A DNA stretch of 64,000 nt, taken from positions 64,968 to 128,967 of the forward strand of contig JTDE01000307.1 in the NCBI GenBank assembly GCA_014338405.1. The letters are read 5' to 3'. Position 1 is the first letter of the stretch. The number at the start of each line of letters is the position of its first letter. Source of the DNA: Paragonimus skrjabini miyazakii. Taxonomy: Eukaryota; Platyhelminthes; Trematoda; Plagiorchiida; Troglotrematidae. Of this stretch, positions 34,166 to 47,339 are shown in pieces. The notes beneath the pieces were generated by a model. It worked only from the letters and a program-made list of their open reading frames with translations. It had not been told where the DNA came from and did not search any database. Position numbers and translations under genes: made by a program.

Positions 34166-35835
34166 CACTTGTAAATGCAAGATACTTAACTGGCATTCGA
34201 TTGAGAAGAGTGTGATGGACGTATGCCAGGAAGTATTGGTGAACAAATTGCCCAGTTCAGGTCAAGTAAGAGAACCTAACGATCACTGGGAAAATATCGT
34301 ACCAGCTGTGAAAGCCTGCTGTGAGGAAGTGTGCTTCGAAGGAGCTGTGCAGTTGCGACAGGAATGAACTTCTGTCACGTCGATATACCTCATGAACAAG
34401 CGTCGCTGGATTCCGTCTGACTTTGAACATCACGCGACGAATGTAGGGAACATAAACGCAAGCAGACTCAAAGCCTGTGCAAGGACCATTAACACTACTT
34501 GGTCGAACAGTCGAAAGAGATGGAAAGAACCTTTTTATCCATGTATAGCAGAAGGCCTTATTTTCTGACCTGTTGTTGTACTGGCCGTGGAGTCTATGTA
34601 ATTGGAACCATGTGTGGAAACGATAGTTCATTTTCATTAGCTAGTCGTGCAGAATTGACTGATGGGCTGAAAATTTTTCGGGACCAATCCAACTGACCTT
34701 AACCAGACCATGTGAACGACGAGATCTGAATAGTCAGTTATTGCGTTCCAGATGGCCCTCCGTCAGAAGCAGAAGTGGCCCTGGGGTTTAAGTTATTGAT
34801 ACCTGGCAAAGCTCCTGGGCCAGATCTCCTCTCTCTTTCTGTTTTCTAGGATGGCGGAGAAAGGTCGATTACAGAGCTGACGAAAATCTTTCAGACGATT
34901 AGGGAGACTGTAGAGGTACCTCGTGATTGGTGCCTATCAACAGTAATTTCCACTTTCAGAAAGGAGGCCCGAAGTCTATGTGACAACCACAATGTCATCA
35001 GTTTGGTGTCTGTTGCGTCCAAATCACTCACTGGCCTCATTTCACGTCGGCTCACCAAGTCCACTGAAAATCGGACACGCGAAGAACAGGCAGGATCTCG
35101 ATCCGGTCGAAGGTGCGTTGATCACATTTCTACCTTGTGAAGGATATTGGAACATCGGCACTCTTATGGGCAACCGACGTTGGTAATCTTTTCAGACCTA
35201 AAGGCTGCTTTCAATTCAGTTGCTCGTAGCGTTCTCTGGAACCGCCTTCTTTGCAAGCTGGTTTCAGGAAAATACATGAATCTGTTGAGATCACTGTATG
35301 TTCATTCTGTAAGCAGGTTGAGAGTTTATGGACAACGGTCTCAGGCGCTTATCACTTCTAGTGGTATTTATCAGGGGTGTCCGATCTCCCCACTTCTGTT
35401 CACTTTTATCATAAACGATATTCTGAAAGGTGTGCTTGAAGAATCCAATGGGCTCAATTTGGAGGTTCTACCTGGTGCTAGATTGCCTAACGTGAAGTTT
35501 GCGTATGACATTGTTTTACTTAGCCTCTATGCTGAAGACATGCAGACCATGCTGGGCAAGGTGAGTGACCGGGTTGGTTTGTATGGACTGTACTTCGCAC
35601 CTTCAAAATGTAAAGTGCTTCTTCAAGATTGGGGCATTCCCACTCCTACTTTTTTATTGCAGGCAATCCATCTGAAACTGTAGAGACTTTCGCGTGCTTG
35701 GGCAGCCCTGTCTTTACAGACTGTAATCAGCGTGCAGCAAAGACAAGTTGTTTTTGCTCACCTGAGTCATCTTTTGACAAAAATAACTGCGACCGTTTAC
35801 ATGTGTACCGCACGTTGGAAAGCTAAATCTTCGGC
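34166..35835 (+). pseudogene. RTE-like LINE, linker and reverse transcriptase
   Basis: The linker includes HWENIVPAVKACCEE and MNKRRWIPSDFE. The polymerase starts at PGKAPGPDLLSLSVF (34785) and continues with EARSLCDNHNVISLVSVASK, LTREEQAGFRxGRG-like and HISTL. A 178-codon frame (35147-35683) follows with FSDLKAAFNSV (motif A), SSGIYQGCPISPLLF (motif B), FAYDIVLL (motif C) and APSKCKVLLQDW. In motif C the first catalytic aspartate of the usual FADD is tyrosine. A frameshift near 35650 moves the reading into NPSETVETFACLGSP. The 3' end beyond about 35835 is lost. Confidence 0.88.
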
Positions 35836-35934
35836 ACTTGATCCATATTCGTAGGTCCCGTGCTCGCAGTCATCATTGACACCGACTACTAAGTATTTGA
35901 AAGTAGGCTGGGGTTTGGCTGGTATAACATAAAC

Positions 35935-36205
35935 AACTCTCATCCATAATTTCAGCCTTCGCGTTCAGTTTGACTTTTCAGGCGATCTAGGTTGAAAAAG
36001 AACTCTAGAATCGAGTGAATTTTCTGTTAGGCTTCCTTAGTGATACATAGCCTAGTAATGATCGTGATTTTAACTCCGATCTGGGCTTTCATGGGGCAAC
36101 CGTTTTCGCCACACACCAGTGACTTCACATTCGTCAAGACCGGACTATCATACGGAAACACTCAGCCACGTTCGCTTGTGAATGATGCCTAGCTTGCCAG
36201 ATTGT
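35935..36205 (+). repeat. fold-back family, diverged left half with tRNA-like core
   Basis: The order of blocks follows the copy at 43094-43432: TTTGACTTTTCAGGCGATCT, CTAGAATCGAGTGAATTTTC, CATGGGGCAACCG, GTGACTTCACATTC, GACCGGACTATCATACGGAA and CGCTTGTGAATGATG. Many substitutions suggest one of the older copies. It lies 100 bp beyond the broken end of the RTE-like LINE. Confidence 0.6.
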
Positions 36206-37214
36206 CTCAAAATAGGATATAATGATGGTCCTGTTGATTCTAACTGGTGATTGCGTTACTGTCTTCCACTGGTCAATCGTGGATACCAGATATCACAGAT
36301 TGGTCTCTGTTCCGCACAAGTATCCGGTGTATGAGAAACATGTTCTGTCTTATTCAAACATGCCAAGCGTTCATTACTGATGCTGTTCGTTTACTTCCAT
36401 CCAGGCATCCACTTAGATCAAACAACTGATGTCTCAGAGATGTACTTCTGTACATCCATTACCCAGTTCCTAAAGCACCCTCTAACTCACCGGAACCATA
36501 AATTCGGCTATCACCAGATCACAAAATAACCTCTTAAGTTATATCCGCCACGTTTTACCCCAAAAATGACCTTTATAGTGTACTGTATTTACTGCAGTAA
36601 CTAGCTCCACCTTTCTGTCACGTAGGTAACTTCATTCACTGGGGCCTCTGTATCAATCGTTTTTGTATCGTTTAGAACAAGTTTTGTATCATGACAGTTT
36701 GACAATTATTGGAACCCACAGAAACTCAACGGCCCCGCATATTAATCTACCGTACCGAAAGTTAAGGGTAACCTTCTTACAGCGTGTTCCAGACCATATG
36801 CTATATGTTCATAGTTGATTGAAATCTTAACCTATTCTGCTGCCGCAGGTATGTTCATGCTTGTCTGACCCAGAGCACTGTATCGCATTTGGTAGATTTT
36901 CTTCATCCTATGACTTAGCGGCATGCTGAGAGCCAACATTATATGACAAATCTGGGACGGTATGAATTTGTAGACACAACGTTGCAATTGAGATAGTTGT
37001 CTGGCTGGGATGAAGCGAGAAGCAGCAGCTGCGACCGTTTGTTATGTACACTTCAATGTAGAAGACTATATGCTTAGCACAGATGGTACTTGCGCACAAA
37101 CCAGTCCAGTCTCCGGTATGCGATTTCTGTGATTACGAGAGAAGTGATACAGTAACAGCTGGGCAGTCTGAATATTGTGCACGTGCGAATGTTATCCAAC
37201 ATTTTAATATGACA
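36206..37214. other. stretch without recognised features
   Basis: Short open frames only; none supported. Confidence 0.5.
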
Positions 37215-37300
37215 GTAAGGTTGTAGCTAATACAAGGCTATTAGCACAGTGATCGGCACAATCGCCTCATGTGAATGACTACTGGAGTTCAAGTCCATGT
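37215..37300 (+). repeat. tRNA-like SINE-type core
   Basis: TTAGCACAGTGATCGGCACA followed by ATCGCCTCATG and, 20 bp later, GAGTTCAAGTCC. The two blocks resemble pol III box A and box B (consensus GGTTCRANTCC). The internal TCGCCTCATG also matches the GTTGCCTCATG of the fold-back family, so this is probably an isolated tRNA-like core of that family or its SINE ancestor. No terminal repeats are seen. Confidence 0.5.
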
Positions 37301-39689
37301 TGAGAAGTCTGATATATGTGGATGTCGAGCTTAATGCACCTTGTCAATATAGGTTGGTTGAAAAATCTACGTACTCGTCAAAGTTCCGTTTCAAGTTATA
37401 TCAATCGAATCATCAACCAATTAGTAGTAGGTATTAGATTCTTCCGCTACTTTAATGATTGGTGTAATTTCAGTTTGGGATGCAGTTCTGTCTTGTGCGC
37501 TAACGTCTGTTATTTGTGCCCTAAATCGATCACAGTTTTCTTTCCTGCAAATCATATTAGTCATTCTTTTAGAAAATATGTCACTTTTTAATTATACCAG
37601 GATTACTGGCCAGTGTAACAGCGGTAAACATTAGCCCTGATATGAATGATATATTGGTTGCGGGATTCCTTCGCTTGGCGTAATAACTCGCAAAATGTCA
37701 AGTTGGTTCTTGTATTTGCCTACTTTCTTCTTTGCTAGACTTCTAGTTTACTCATTGAGAATCAGCTGGACGGTGTGATGCGATCGATTTATCTATAATT
37801 CAAAACTGTATTTTAACTGTCACTAAGATGTCAACTTTTTAAGATAATTCGCTTAACATTGTCTATTCTCTATCATAATCTGTGCATCTTTATGTATATG
37901 AAAATGACTGACGCTCGCTGAACGTGTTGGAAAAATTGTTTTTGTCTCCATCCTGACTACGTCAGCAACAGATTAATTTGGTTTACAGTCAAATTGAAAG
38001 CTGAAATAGAACGTCAGACTATTAATCTAAACTACCCCCAAGAACTTGAGAATAGCCGTATTTTGTGTTCAGTATTCACTCAGAATTTTGGATGATGACA
38101 CCAGAAGTTCTTCAACGTCGCCTATCAGTGGAATATTGATAGCCCACTACAGTTTGTCATGCGCGTCTGGTAGAATCATGGTCATAAACGAAACATCAGA
38201 TAATTCGCGACAAGACATTTAGACTGTTTCATCTTGGGTGACTTTTTTGGACGACCTAACCATTACTTAAATCGGTCATTCAAATGGGAACAAATAACAC
38301 TAAAAACATCATAGATTTTTTGGTGATCGATCTCACTGATTTAATCGAGAAGTTGGTTTGAAACATAGCTGTCCAAAATTTAGCTCAATTTTATGATTGA
38401 GTGATCTTAGTGATTGTTTAGATCATGTACACAAATACTGCTTTATAAGCTTTTTTAACAATCTTGCAAACATTTAGTCTCAGATTCATCATTGCTCATG
38501 TAATTTCCCGAAAGAGTATGGGCTTTAGTTTTACATATTAAAATCGGCCATTTAGGTATACCAAAACGGTACTACTAGCCGCGCCAATAGAACAATCAAA
38601 AGATGTAACTTGTGTTATCTTTTCCACGTTAGTACTGAGGACAATGCTGTTACATACACATAAAACTGAGTCATTGGAGACAGCAGTATAGCAAAAGATG
38701 TATAAGCTGGAAACGCCTACCTTATACAAATGGATAATTGTCACATGCTTGCTTGTGTGCTTGTTCGCCACCTGGACAGCCGAAAAACCAACATGAGTTG
38801 TTCATTAAAAAAATGATGGGCAGATGTAATGAAAAATGACGCCCCAGTGAATTGCTGAATGCTATTGATTGTTGTACGGAACACGACACTGAGCGCATTG
38901 ATGACGTTCGCCTTGTGACACATCGCATATCAGTCGACGCCGATGAGTTCTTGTCTTACAAACTGGTTGTGATCAAGGTTGTCATTTGGGTTTGCAACCT
39001 GTTTAATGGATGTTCACCATACACAATGCCAAACTCTTGATTGACCTTTTTGATATAGTGTTCAACGCTTCTGCTTTCATTCTTCTATCTGTTCTCGGCT
39101 AACAGGCGACTGTAACGTACACTGCTGCTCGTCATTATCATGTGACTCTTTCTTCACAAAAGAAGCTTATACAATCTTGTAATTGCGTAACCAGAGTTCA
39201 CATCAGTTTTCATTCTATCACGTAACTGTGTGTACTGAACTCCAAACCACCCAGAACTCACGGCGTTGCGAGCGAACATGTCCCAGAGGTGCTCTGTGAG
39301 ATCAAGTCATGTAGGCAGAACAGCCAGTCTAAGACGTATACTGTGCTAAAAAAATGTGCTGTATTCTTCTAACATTGGGCCTATACTGTGGAAGGTTGTT
39401 TTGATGAGAGATCACATTTCACCACATATGCGGAAATCTATTGACTGTTTCGAAAAGGGTGACAATTTGCTCGTCAACCAAGGTAGCTAAGTTGCCTAAA
39501 CTTTGTTTGGAGTAATCCTGAAATAACCACCAGTGGTCTTCTATCGGTCTTCTAAGCAAACTGCACTTTGTACTTTGGGAGCCACACTAATAAAACGGTA
39601 GTGTGCGAAGAGAGGTAACAATGGGAAAAAAGACTAACACAATAGTTAGTCAGAGCAAATCGTAATACAATGACCTCACAATGTATAGA
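37301..39689. other. stretch without recognised features
   Basis: A+T-rich, short open frames only. No element or exon was recognised. Confidence 0.5.
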
Positions 39690-40270
39690 CCCCCTATGAA
39701 AATCACTCCACTTCAAGTGTGCCGAAATGTTTGCGATAGGGGCCGTCAGGGAATCACACATTGACTGCGACACATCGCCATCTCGGATAGCGTCTCTAAC
39801 CAGCGGTTTGAGTGATCACGAGGACCCCATCCAGGCAGGCGACACCTACCCACTTTGCTCAATGGAGCAGTCAAGGTCTTCATATTTCGTGACCACGTTG
39901 TTGCTTGACCACCACGTGGTTTTACCCAACTGTTTGTGGCCTCAGCGTACTATGCCCGGTACGGTAAACGATCAGATGACATACGGAGTACGTGACCCAA
40001 CCATCGCAAGCTGTACAACGTGATTAATTGACCAATTGATCGCGCATCTCGAGCGTTCCGGAATACACGCTGACGAACTGCCACATTGCTCACGCGATCA
40101 GTCCACATAATATGGGCCAATCGGCGGAGACAACGATGGTCAAACACAGCAAGCTTGTTGATATCTTCTTTGTGAAAAGTCCATGTTTCTGAACCATAAA
40201 GCAAAATGGAACGCACACAGGCATTATATACCCTTCCTTTCAGCGACAACAAACGTCTTTTCGACGCCAC
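39690..40270 (-). pseudogene. RTE-like LINE, 3' end of ORF
   Basis: Minus-strand codons from 40270 give LLSLKGRVYNACVRSILLYG, SETW, VFDHRCLRRLAHIMW, DRVSNVAVRQRVF and LRWLGHVLRMSSDRLPYRA. This is the strongly conserved segment after the reverse transcriptase in flatworm RTE-like LINEs. The remaining tail (to about 39690) is broken into other frames but keeps ITQTAG and a WRC-like end. It cannot be the missing end of the copy at 32640-35835, which lies on the other strand. Confidence 0.85.
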
Positions 40271-40870
40271 GGATGACTCAGGGAAGTCTTGATAATGCGC
40301 TGTTACCGGTCATGACGAAAGAAGTATTTTGAAAATTTCATTATCGCGCTGAATACATCGAACACACAGAAATCGGATTCCACTGATTGAACTGCTCTCC
40401 CTCTCAAAAATAAATACGTTCAGTGAAGAAATCTTTTGATTGATCGACTAACCCTTCGTGTTATTGAGGCTGGGTGGATCAAAGATACAGCTCTTAATGC
40501 GAATGGTTAATTGTTTGAACCCTGCACAATTTATCTCTAGCTAATAAGTCCAGACAAGAATAAAACCTGTTCTAGAGTATCGGTTCGAGAGTAAGCATCA
40601 AAAAACATCGTAACTGAATTTACCCTTTCTTGTTCAGTAATTTACGAAAAAATTCAAATACGAAATTCTTCAGAAACTACGTTTAGTTAACGTATTTTGT
40701 GAATTTAAATTAACATGTCACACGATATGGTCGTTGATAACTGATAAGGAAAGATGAAAAGGTGTTACATCTCACTAAAATTAGGTCACAACACCAGGTG
40801 TGCGTGGTCACTTGAAAGGCCGAGCAGAATTTCCCGATTTCCCGTTAATTAGATAGTGAGGGATATTTCA
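40271..40870. other. stretch without recognised features
   Basis: No open frame over 60 codons and no recognised repeat. Confidence 0.5.
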
Positions 40871-41197
40871 AGTTGAACATCACCCACAATTGATCACAGC
40901 TGTCGCATTCCCATAGACATTCCAATCGGCCCCTTTCGAACAGCAGAAACACTAGACTTGAGTTTCGCTCTCATTAGAGCTCGTCAGTAGTGCACATCAT
41001 CGCCACTGCCGGGACTTGAACCACGGACACGGTGTTCATGAGGCAACCGTGTTTACCACTGCGCCATTGACCTCACGTTAGGCACGACCGAATTATCATA
41101 TGTGAAACTCAAGGCTAGTGCTTCTTTTCGAAAGGGGCCGACTAGAAAGTCTATGGGGATGCGACAGCTGCGATCAACTGTGAGTGATGTTCAACCT
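40871..41197. mobile_element. complete fold-back element with tRNA-like core
   Basis: Terminal inverted repeats 40871-40956 and 41113-41197 match over about 85 bp: left GTTGAACATCACCCACAATT then GCTGTCGCATTCCCATAGAC, right the reverse complement with few changes. Between them, on the minus strand, lies a tRNA-like segment with box A TGGCGCAGTGG (about 41056-41069) and box B GGTTCAAGTCC (41012-41022). The spacing suits a pol III promoter. No transposase is encoded. Flanks carry a further inverted similarity around GTGAGGGATAT, so the true ends may lie up to 45 bp further out. Confidence 0.8.
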
Positions 41198-41431
41198 GAA
41201 ATTAACCAAATCCCCGACTACTCATTAGTAAAGTGAGGGATATGTCAGCAGGTCATGTGCGGTACGCATGAAAGGTGTCTCCATTTGGATGCATGAAAAG
41301 TGACATGATATTGTTAATCCATACCGGTTAAGCGCGGATTTCAATACAGTTCAAGCCTTGTGTTTGGCTCATCTCATCCGTTAACAGGCGATCTATCATG
41401 TGGTCTATTCATTCTAATTCGTTAAGTAAAT

Positions 41432-41767
41432 GTGCCCAGCATAGTTCCTGATGATTTGTGTAGTGATATGTCACGTATTATTGGACAACAACTTACAAGT
41501 TCAGTTAGGTTTATATTAGCAGACAATAGAGAATATTACGAGTATCCTAGTGATACTCGTTTCAACTGTGAAAATGTTCCCCTTGTGTCAACAGTTCCAG
41601 CGGTAGCCACAAAGACAAATTGTTCCGAGAATATAGTTTCTGGTTATTTTAGTCATACTCTGTGTGTAAAGTGCAGTTCTTTGCAGTATTCGTGCTTCGG
41701 GTTAAAAGCTACCCGGTATACAACTGGTCAATTCAAATCGCAAAATATCCTGTTTACTACCGAGTAG
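41432..41767 (+). other. unassigned open reading frame, 111 codons
   Basis: It starts MPSIVPDDLCSDMSRIIGQQ and contains several cysteines towards the end (CVKCSSLQYSC). I recognise no family, and no splice context supports it as an exon. It lies between two fold-back repeats and may be chance. Confidence 0.15.
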
Positions 41768-41794
41768 CAGAACTGGTTTCATATTGTACTCCAT

Positions 41795-41932
41795 TAACAA
41801 CTGCTCCCGGATGTCGTCGTTTCATAAACTTTTCATTCATCATCCGCTTCTGAAAAGAAGCACTAGATTCGAATTTCGGTTTCGTTAGAGTTCGTCAGTA
41901 TTGTATATCTTTGCCATGTATTACAACCAAGT
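41795..41932 (+). repeat. fold-back family, partial left half
   Basis: GAAAAGAAGCACTAGATTCG, AATTTCGGTTTCGTTAGAG, TTCGTCAGTATTGTATATC and TTTGCCATG follow the left half of the family consensus. The segment ends before the tRNA-like core. Confidence 0.65.
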
Positions 41933-43093
41933 TATAAACAATAAGTTTCACGTTCTTTCAGTTCTAACCGAAATCAAAATGTGTAATGGCTTGAACACGT
42001 GATTGGCAAATATTTTTTGCGGCTATAACTTGTTGCAACTGACTTAAAACTTTCTGTGAACAGCAGTCATTCATTGTACAATCATTGTGCAATCAGTTCA
42101 CGAAGTGACGACTTCTATAATTCACGAGACGGACTAAGTTGCGGGGGTTCGATATCTTTGAAAGCCTTTTCCTCTGTAAATGTTGGTGGTGAATAAAGAT
42201 TTCCTCTATCATTTAAAAGAACTGGTCTTTACATGTTACAATTTTCAGCACTTAGGCTTCTGTTTATCTTTGTTCCGGGCACAAATGTATTATATGCTAT
42301 ATCATCAAGCATATTCCAGAACATAGCCATCGGGTTGCCTCTATTTCACAAACGGAGTTGCGTTGATCTCATTTAAACTGTTATCTGTTCGATTGTTGTC
42401 GTTATGGTCAAATATACTGACAGATTTCATCCTCTCTGTTACTAATATTCACACCCTTATGCGAAATACTCAGCAATGCTATGATGCTATTTTGTTTCCG
42501 ACGGTAAGACGCCGGTGCTTTGATGTATATAACGTTGAACTTTGACGAAATAATGCTCTATTCTATCATCTTTATAGGTAAACCTAGAAGCTTTTTTTTG
42601 TCTTGCTGCATTTTTTCTTCAGCGTTCAATTTGATTGTTTCTAACCCAAGTAAAATAACGCGAAAAACGTTCGCTCTGTATCGTGCAATCCAACACCTGT
42701 TGAGGTCAAGACCATTCACATACTCTGTCAAGTGTGACAATTGACCTCATTACAGTATCACGTGATGAGCTGAGTGCGAAATCCATCTGGTTATTGTTTC
42801 AATTCGTATCGCGTAATTCCTCCACTGGTTTTTAATGTAAGTGAACACACTGATGTGTTTAGACCAAACTTAATCTGAGCGTAACGACTGTGTAGTACGA
42901 CTGTATGTATTTCCAATTGTCCAATTTGGTTGAATTTTATTCATCCGGATTACAGTACAAAATGTTCATGGATCATAAAAATTCATTCGGAACAGACAGA
43001 TCAAACTAAGTTTGTATACAATTTCAAAATGGAGCAATAATACCTCGCACATAGCACAAGTGTTAAGTAACACCAATGCGGTAATGAATAGTA
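41933..43093. other. stretch without recognised features
   Basis: Short open frames only, A+T-rich. Confidence 0.5.
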
Positions 43094-43432
43094 ACTTACT
43101 GATGAGTAGGAGGGAATATTTTGGTTTTCATATAGATTGAACATCACCCTCAGTTGATTGCAACTGTCGCATTCCCATAGATTTTCCAGTCGGCCCCTCT
43201 TGAGAAAACGTACTAAACTCAAGTTTCACTCTCATTAGAGCTCGTCAGTAGTGCATACCCTTGCCACAGCCTGGACTAGAACTCCAGCCACGCTTTCATG
43301 AGGCAACCGTGTTTGCCACTACGTCATTGACCTCACATTAGGCACGACCGAATTATCACTTGTGAGTGTTCAACCACTTTCGTTTGTGAGTAATGATCAG
43401 GTTTCCCGATCGCCTCGAGAGGAGACACAGTA
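43094..43432 (+). repeat. fold-back family, long left half
   Basis: It starts CTTACTGATGAGTAGGAGGG, then TTGAACATCACCCTCAGTTG and CAACTGTCGCATTCCCATAG. It passes through the tRNA-like core (complement of box A and B around 43270-43330) and continues with CTTTCGTTTGTGAGTAATGA, TCAGGTTTCCCGATCGCCTC and GGAGACACAG. It equals the left arm of the copy at 55030-55590 up to its centre, so it is half of that palindrome. No right arm is present. Confidence 0.8.
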
Positions 43433-46240
43433 ACTTGTAGTAACATGTATAAGGAATGCCGCTCACCACCTTCTCACTGTAGGTGCTTGTGGATTAATAA
43501 AGAACAAGTTCATTACATCTTGAAAAAAATAGCTTCGCTGGTTATACCAAATGCGCTGCAAACTGGATCAGTGAGCCAAAACTGATTGCAAGTCACTTCG
43601 AGGTCTACATAAAACAATGTGTATGGTCTAAATTTCTCACAAGCCAGACCTAATTTATTCAGACTTGATCATATGGATCGATACATTTTTCTCCGATCGA
43701 TAGTTGCATACTATACGAATCAACGGAACAACGGTCGTCTATAGTTTCGTTAGATCGTAGTGTAGATTGTTAATGTGTGTATGTGTTTTTATAAAGGTAG
43801 GAGACGATAAGCTGAAAAAGTTGAGAACCACTACTGTACAGCGTTTAAAAGAAGAGAACTGAACCACTTCAAATAAGGTGATATCACTGCGTTTAGATAA
43901 GCAGTTAAGAGACCTACTTAGTCACTTTAAATCTTTTTCAAGAACGGTAATGAACAGAACAAAAGATTATCTTTGCCGGTATGAAGGCCCCATAATAGAC
44001 AGACGCTTAATTATCCAACAATTTTTTTAAATTATCGTTTGTATAAGCAAGTCTTCAACTATCGATACAAATTTTTATCATTGTTTATAGACTAATTTAA
44101 AGGAGAAAAGACTGTATGATCAAATATATTTTGTTGCAGAAAACCTTGACATAGAGATAATGTATCAGTAGTTCCAGGTTAGTAGCAAATGTGCATATTA
44201 TTTGTTATGGCAAATATAGAATAAAAACATTTTCTGGAGTTAAACTCCGTTTTCGTCCTGGCTGATTTGTGCATTTTCAATTGTATGACTGCGGCCCTGG
44301 CTAAAATCACACAGCACAAAGACAGTCATGGGCATTTCAGAAGAGAATTGTTCTTAGATAGTTAAATATTAGAAGAAAATGGGAATACACCAATCACCTC
44401 AAGACGGTGATTAACTGACTATGGATACCCAACCTACATTATTACGTAGTATCCGTTTCTGACTTATCTGATGTGTGCTTGATTATACAATTGCGATAAG
44501 TTCGATTACATTCTTTTAATCTATTGAGTACTTTTGCTTTAAGTGGGTTCGCATGAAAAAATTAACTGTGACTAGCAAGATCGAACACTTCACACGACCA
44601 TTGAATCAACGAGGTGTTTGATTCAGTAAACCTAAAGTAATTTAGTATTTTCTGATCGGCTTTGACCTACATACACTATTTCATGGCCCTCGATAATCAT
44701 TTGTTCATAAGTTTTCATCATATTTTGTTAGCGGCTGTCAGACAATCAAATACTGCAGTACCGGGCATGTGTATGATCTCCATGCTGACCGGCATAGCCT
44801 TGCTATTTACCCAGCTGTCAGTACTACTAGCAAAAACCAGATAGGAATGCTCTGTGAGGGACATATTGATAAATGTGTATGTGTTCATCTGCTATAAGTA
44901 CGCACCATCACCTTGTGCTTCGCATAAGCGTTTCAGCTAACCAGCCTGCTATTCATTGCTAACATAGTGTATGCACATTCTATTGTCTGGTGAGCCTATA
45001 GATCAAAATAAGTTGAGAAGTGTCTGAAACTGTGATAATCTCGTGCCAAATATAAGTGAGTACAGGTTAAACGACTATCATGAAAGGCATAATCAAGACA
45101 GGGGAAGTTGCAGGCGTGATCGAACCATCATTTATAAAGTTTCACACAAGATCGCTTTATGAATTCCATTCAGGTTCCATTCAGTAGTTTACCTAAATAT
45201 GAAAGTTGCGGTTCATATCTAATATGAATTTACTGGAATAATTCCGAAATGCATTGTTACTAGGTGTACAAGAGGGAAAGTTTTACTTCAAGTTCAACCA
45301 AGCATCTTCATCATTGACAAGCGAAACTCAAGTTTTTATGTTTTATCATCGCAGTATATCTTCTTCCCATAGACTTTGTACGTGAACACCGTTTTTTATT
45401 ATGTACTATCGTTTTTGGTTATAGTTATTCAATCCACGAGGATTTCGCTACCACTCATGAGTTCAGTTTCCACCGTGACGTACACAGAGTAGCCACTCTG
45501 GATATTCTAACGCCCAGTCTACTGTTCTCATGACCGCATAGGGTCAGGCATGTTTCTCCAGTGAGACTGAGTACATTAGTCTCTCTATGCGTGTTTACGT
45601 ACTACACGATTAGGCGAAAGCGTTGTGCTCGACGCATGCGTGTTTCAGTCAGCTAGATGAAAACATGCTGGTAACGCAGTACGTGTGTACTTTGTTCCAT
45701 ATGAGTGTGTTGGTCAACTAGCGATAGCCAACAGTGAACAGAAGTGGCTAGAAGCGATACTCATGGAATAAAAAACAATCAGAAAAGGTCAGATTATAAC
45801 TGGCAAGCATGTTTTTAAACTTGAACTAACTCACACGAGGCAAGACCTGGCGAGATCACCGTTGTACGTGATCATGTACTCGGCTGAACTGACTAAGAGG
45901 ACAAACACCTCCTCATATTAATTACGTTCATGAGTCGAACATGAGCCAGCGCAATCCACTCTGATTTTCCCTTCTTCATTTCGACGTCCAATTTTTGTGA
46001 ACATTATATTTCTCCTACAATGACATCCCTTGTTTTCGTTTTGCCGACATGAACCCAACCCAGTTGTGTCCTGACCGCTATTCGTTATGGTCGGCTGATG
46101 TTTGAAGCTGCTATCGATCTCACACTTAGCAGTTTATCTCTACAACTGACTGTCTACCTCGCCCATCTTGGACCAATCAAATAATTGTCACATGCACCTC
46201 TAGAACTGAGGGACGACTGCTGATTATCAATAGCCTAATT
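43433..46240. other. stretch without recognised features
   Basis: A+T-rich, no open frame over 60 codons with any motif. Nothing identified. Confidence 0.5.
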
Positions 46241-46495
46241 ATGGTGAGTGACCAAGTCGGAGGTGTGAGTATTCCAACACTCGGTGGAATACCTCAACGC
46301 GGTAATGAGGCCTGTCCAGAAGCGCACAGCGAGCAGACTGCGGACCGACGGACAAAACATGACACGTAGAATGTGATGGATGACAAGATCGGAGGTGCGA
46401 GTGGTTCAACACTCACTGGAATAAGTCGGCATGATTGTGAGATATGAATAAAACCCACAGCGGATAAATTGCAGACAACACGGACGACCGGACGA
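46241..46495 (+). repeat. imperfect tandem duplication, unit about 125 bp
   Basis: ACCAAGTCGGAGGTGTGAGT...CAACACTCGGTGGAATA (from 46250) is repeated as ACAAGATCGGAGGTGCGAGT...CAACACTCACTGGAATA (from 46383). Later blocks (GCAGACTGCGGACCGACGGA against GCAGACAACACGGACGACCG) are also shared. Function unknown. Confidence 0.6.
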
Positions 46496-46804
46496 GCTAT
46501 CACTCAACAAGATCGGTCCAACTAACGAGGAGTGGCAGGCAAAAGACTCCCGACAGAAGGCGTCAGCCCCACATACGAACTGGGCAGAAGTGTACACGAT
46601 GTGTGGGTGGAAACTGCTGGAGTGTTGTGGACCGGAATTCTGGTTCATAAACGTGAGCGAGTGTGACATGGGAACGAGTGAGTTGGACAATTACAATAGT
46701 GCTTTATTGAACGACTTTTTGTTACATGATGTTTTTGTCTGCATGCGTTCGGTCATTCCTTTGTTTGACTACCACTTCCTGTAAGTCACTGACACTAACA
46801 AATT

Positions 46805-46840
46805 TGTACATCACTGGAATTGTGTACATCACTGGAATTG
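46805..46840 (+). repeat. 18-bp perfect tandem duplication
   Basis: TGTACATCACTGGAATTG occurs twice without change, followed by the first four bases of a third copy. Confidence 0.9.
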
Positions 46841-47339
46841 TGTAAATATACCCTAACTGACAAACATCCGGTTTTGATTGCAAGCTTCAAAACAACTGGG
46901 CGAAACGAACGAGCGTAAAGTTACATATGTCGATCCAACTCAGCAGTCCAAGCGTATAGATCCGTTGTCATGCCAATCATCTTGATTGCGACACAGAGGC
47001 ACCACACTCATTAATTCTTGTCGCCCACGTTGAACAAACCTCATTCTAGTTTTTCGTTGACAAACGAATGCGAAGCGGTGTATCCCACGTGTTTTGTGTG
47101 ATGCATTGGGAAATGAGAAGAAGCGCGTAGCAAACAAGCTTGTTTTAAGTGTTTCATCACTAGGCTGAACACGACACATTTATATGGGTTCGACAGGGGT
47201 AGTAAATCAATAGGGTGTGGGATAATGACCAGTGATGTCAGACTCTTGAAGTCCAATATGTAACGCCAGTAACTTAGATTGTAAGCGCTTTTGGCAAATC
47301 GATACTCCTACGTAACAGATCGATTCAATCTGTTGATAC
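46841..47339. other. region 3' of the Penelope fragment
   Basis: Open frames on the minus strand (46940-47256) could be the tail of the Penelope element but match nothing I recognise. Confidence 0.35.
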
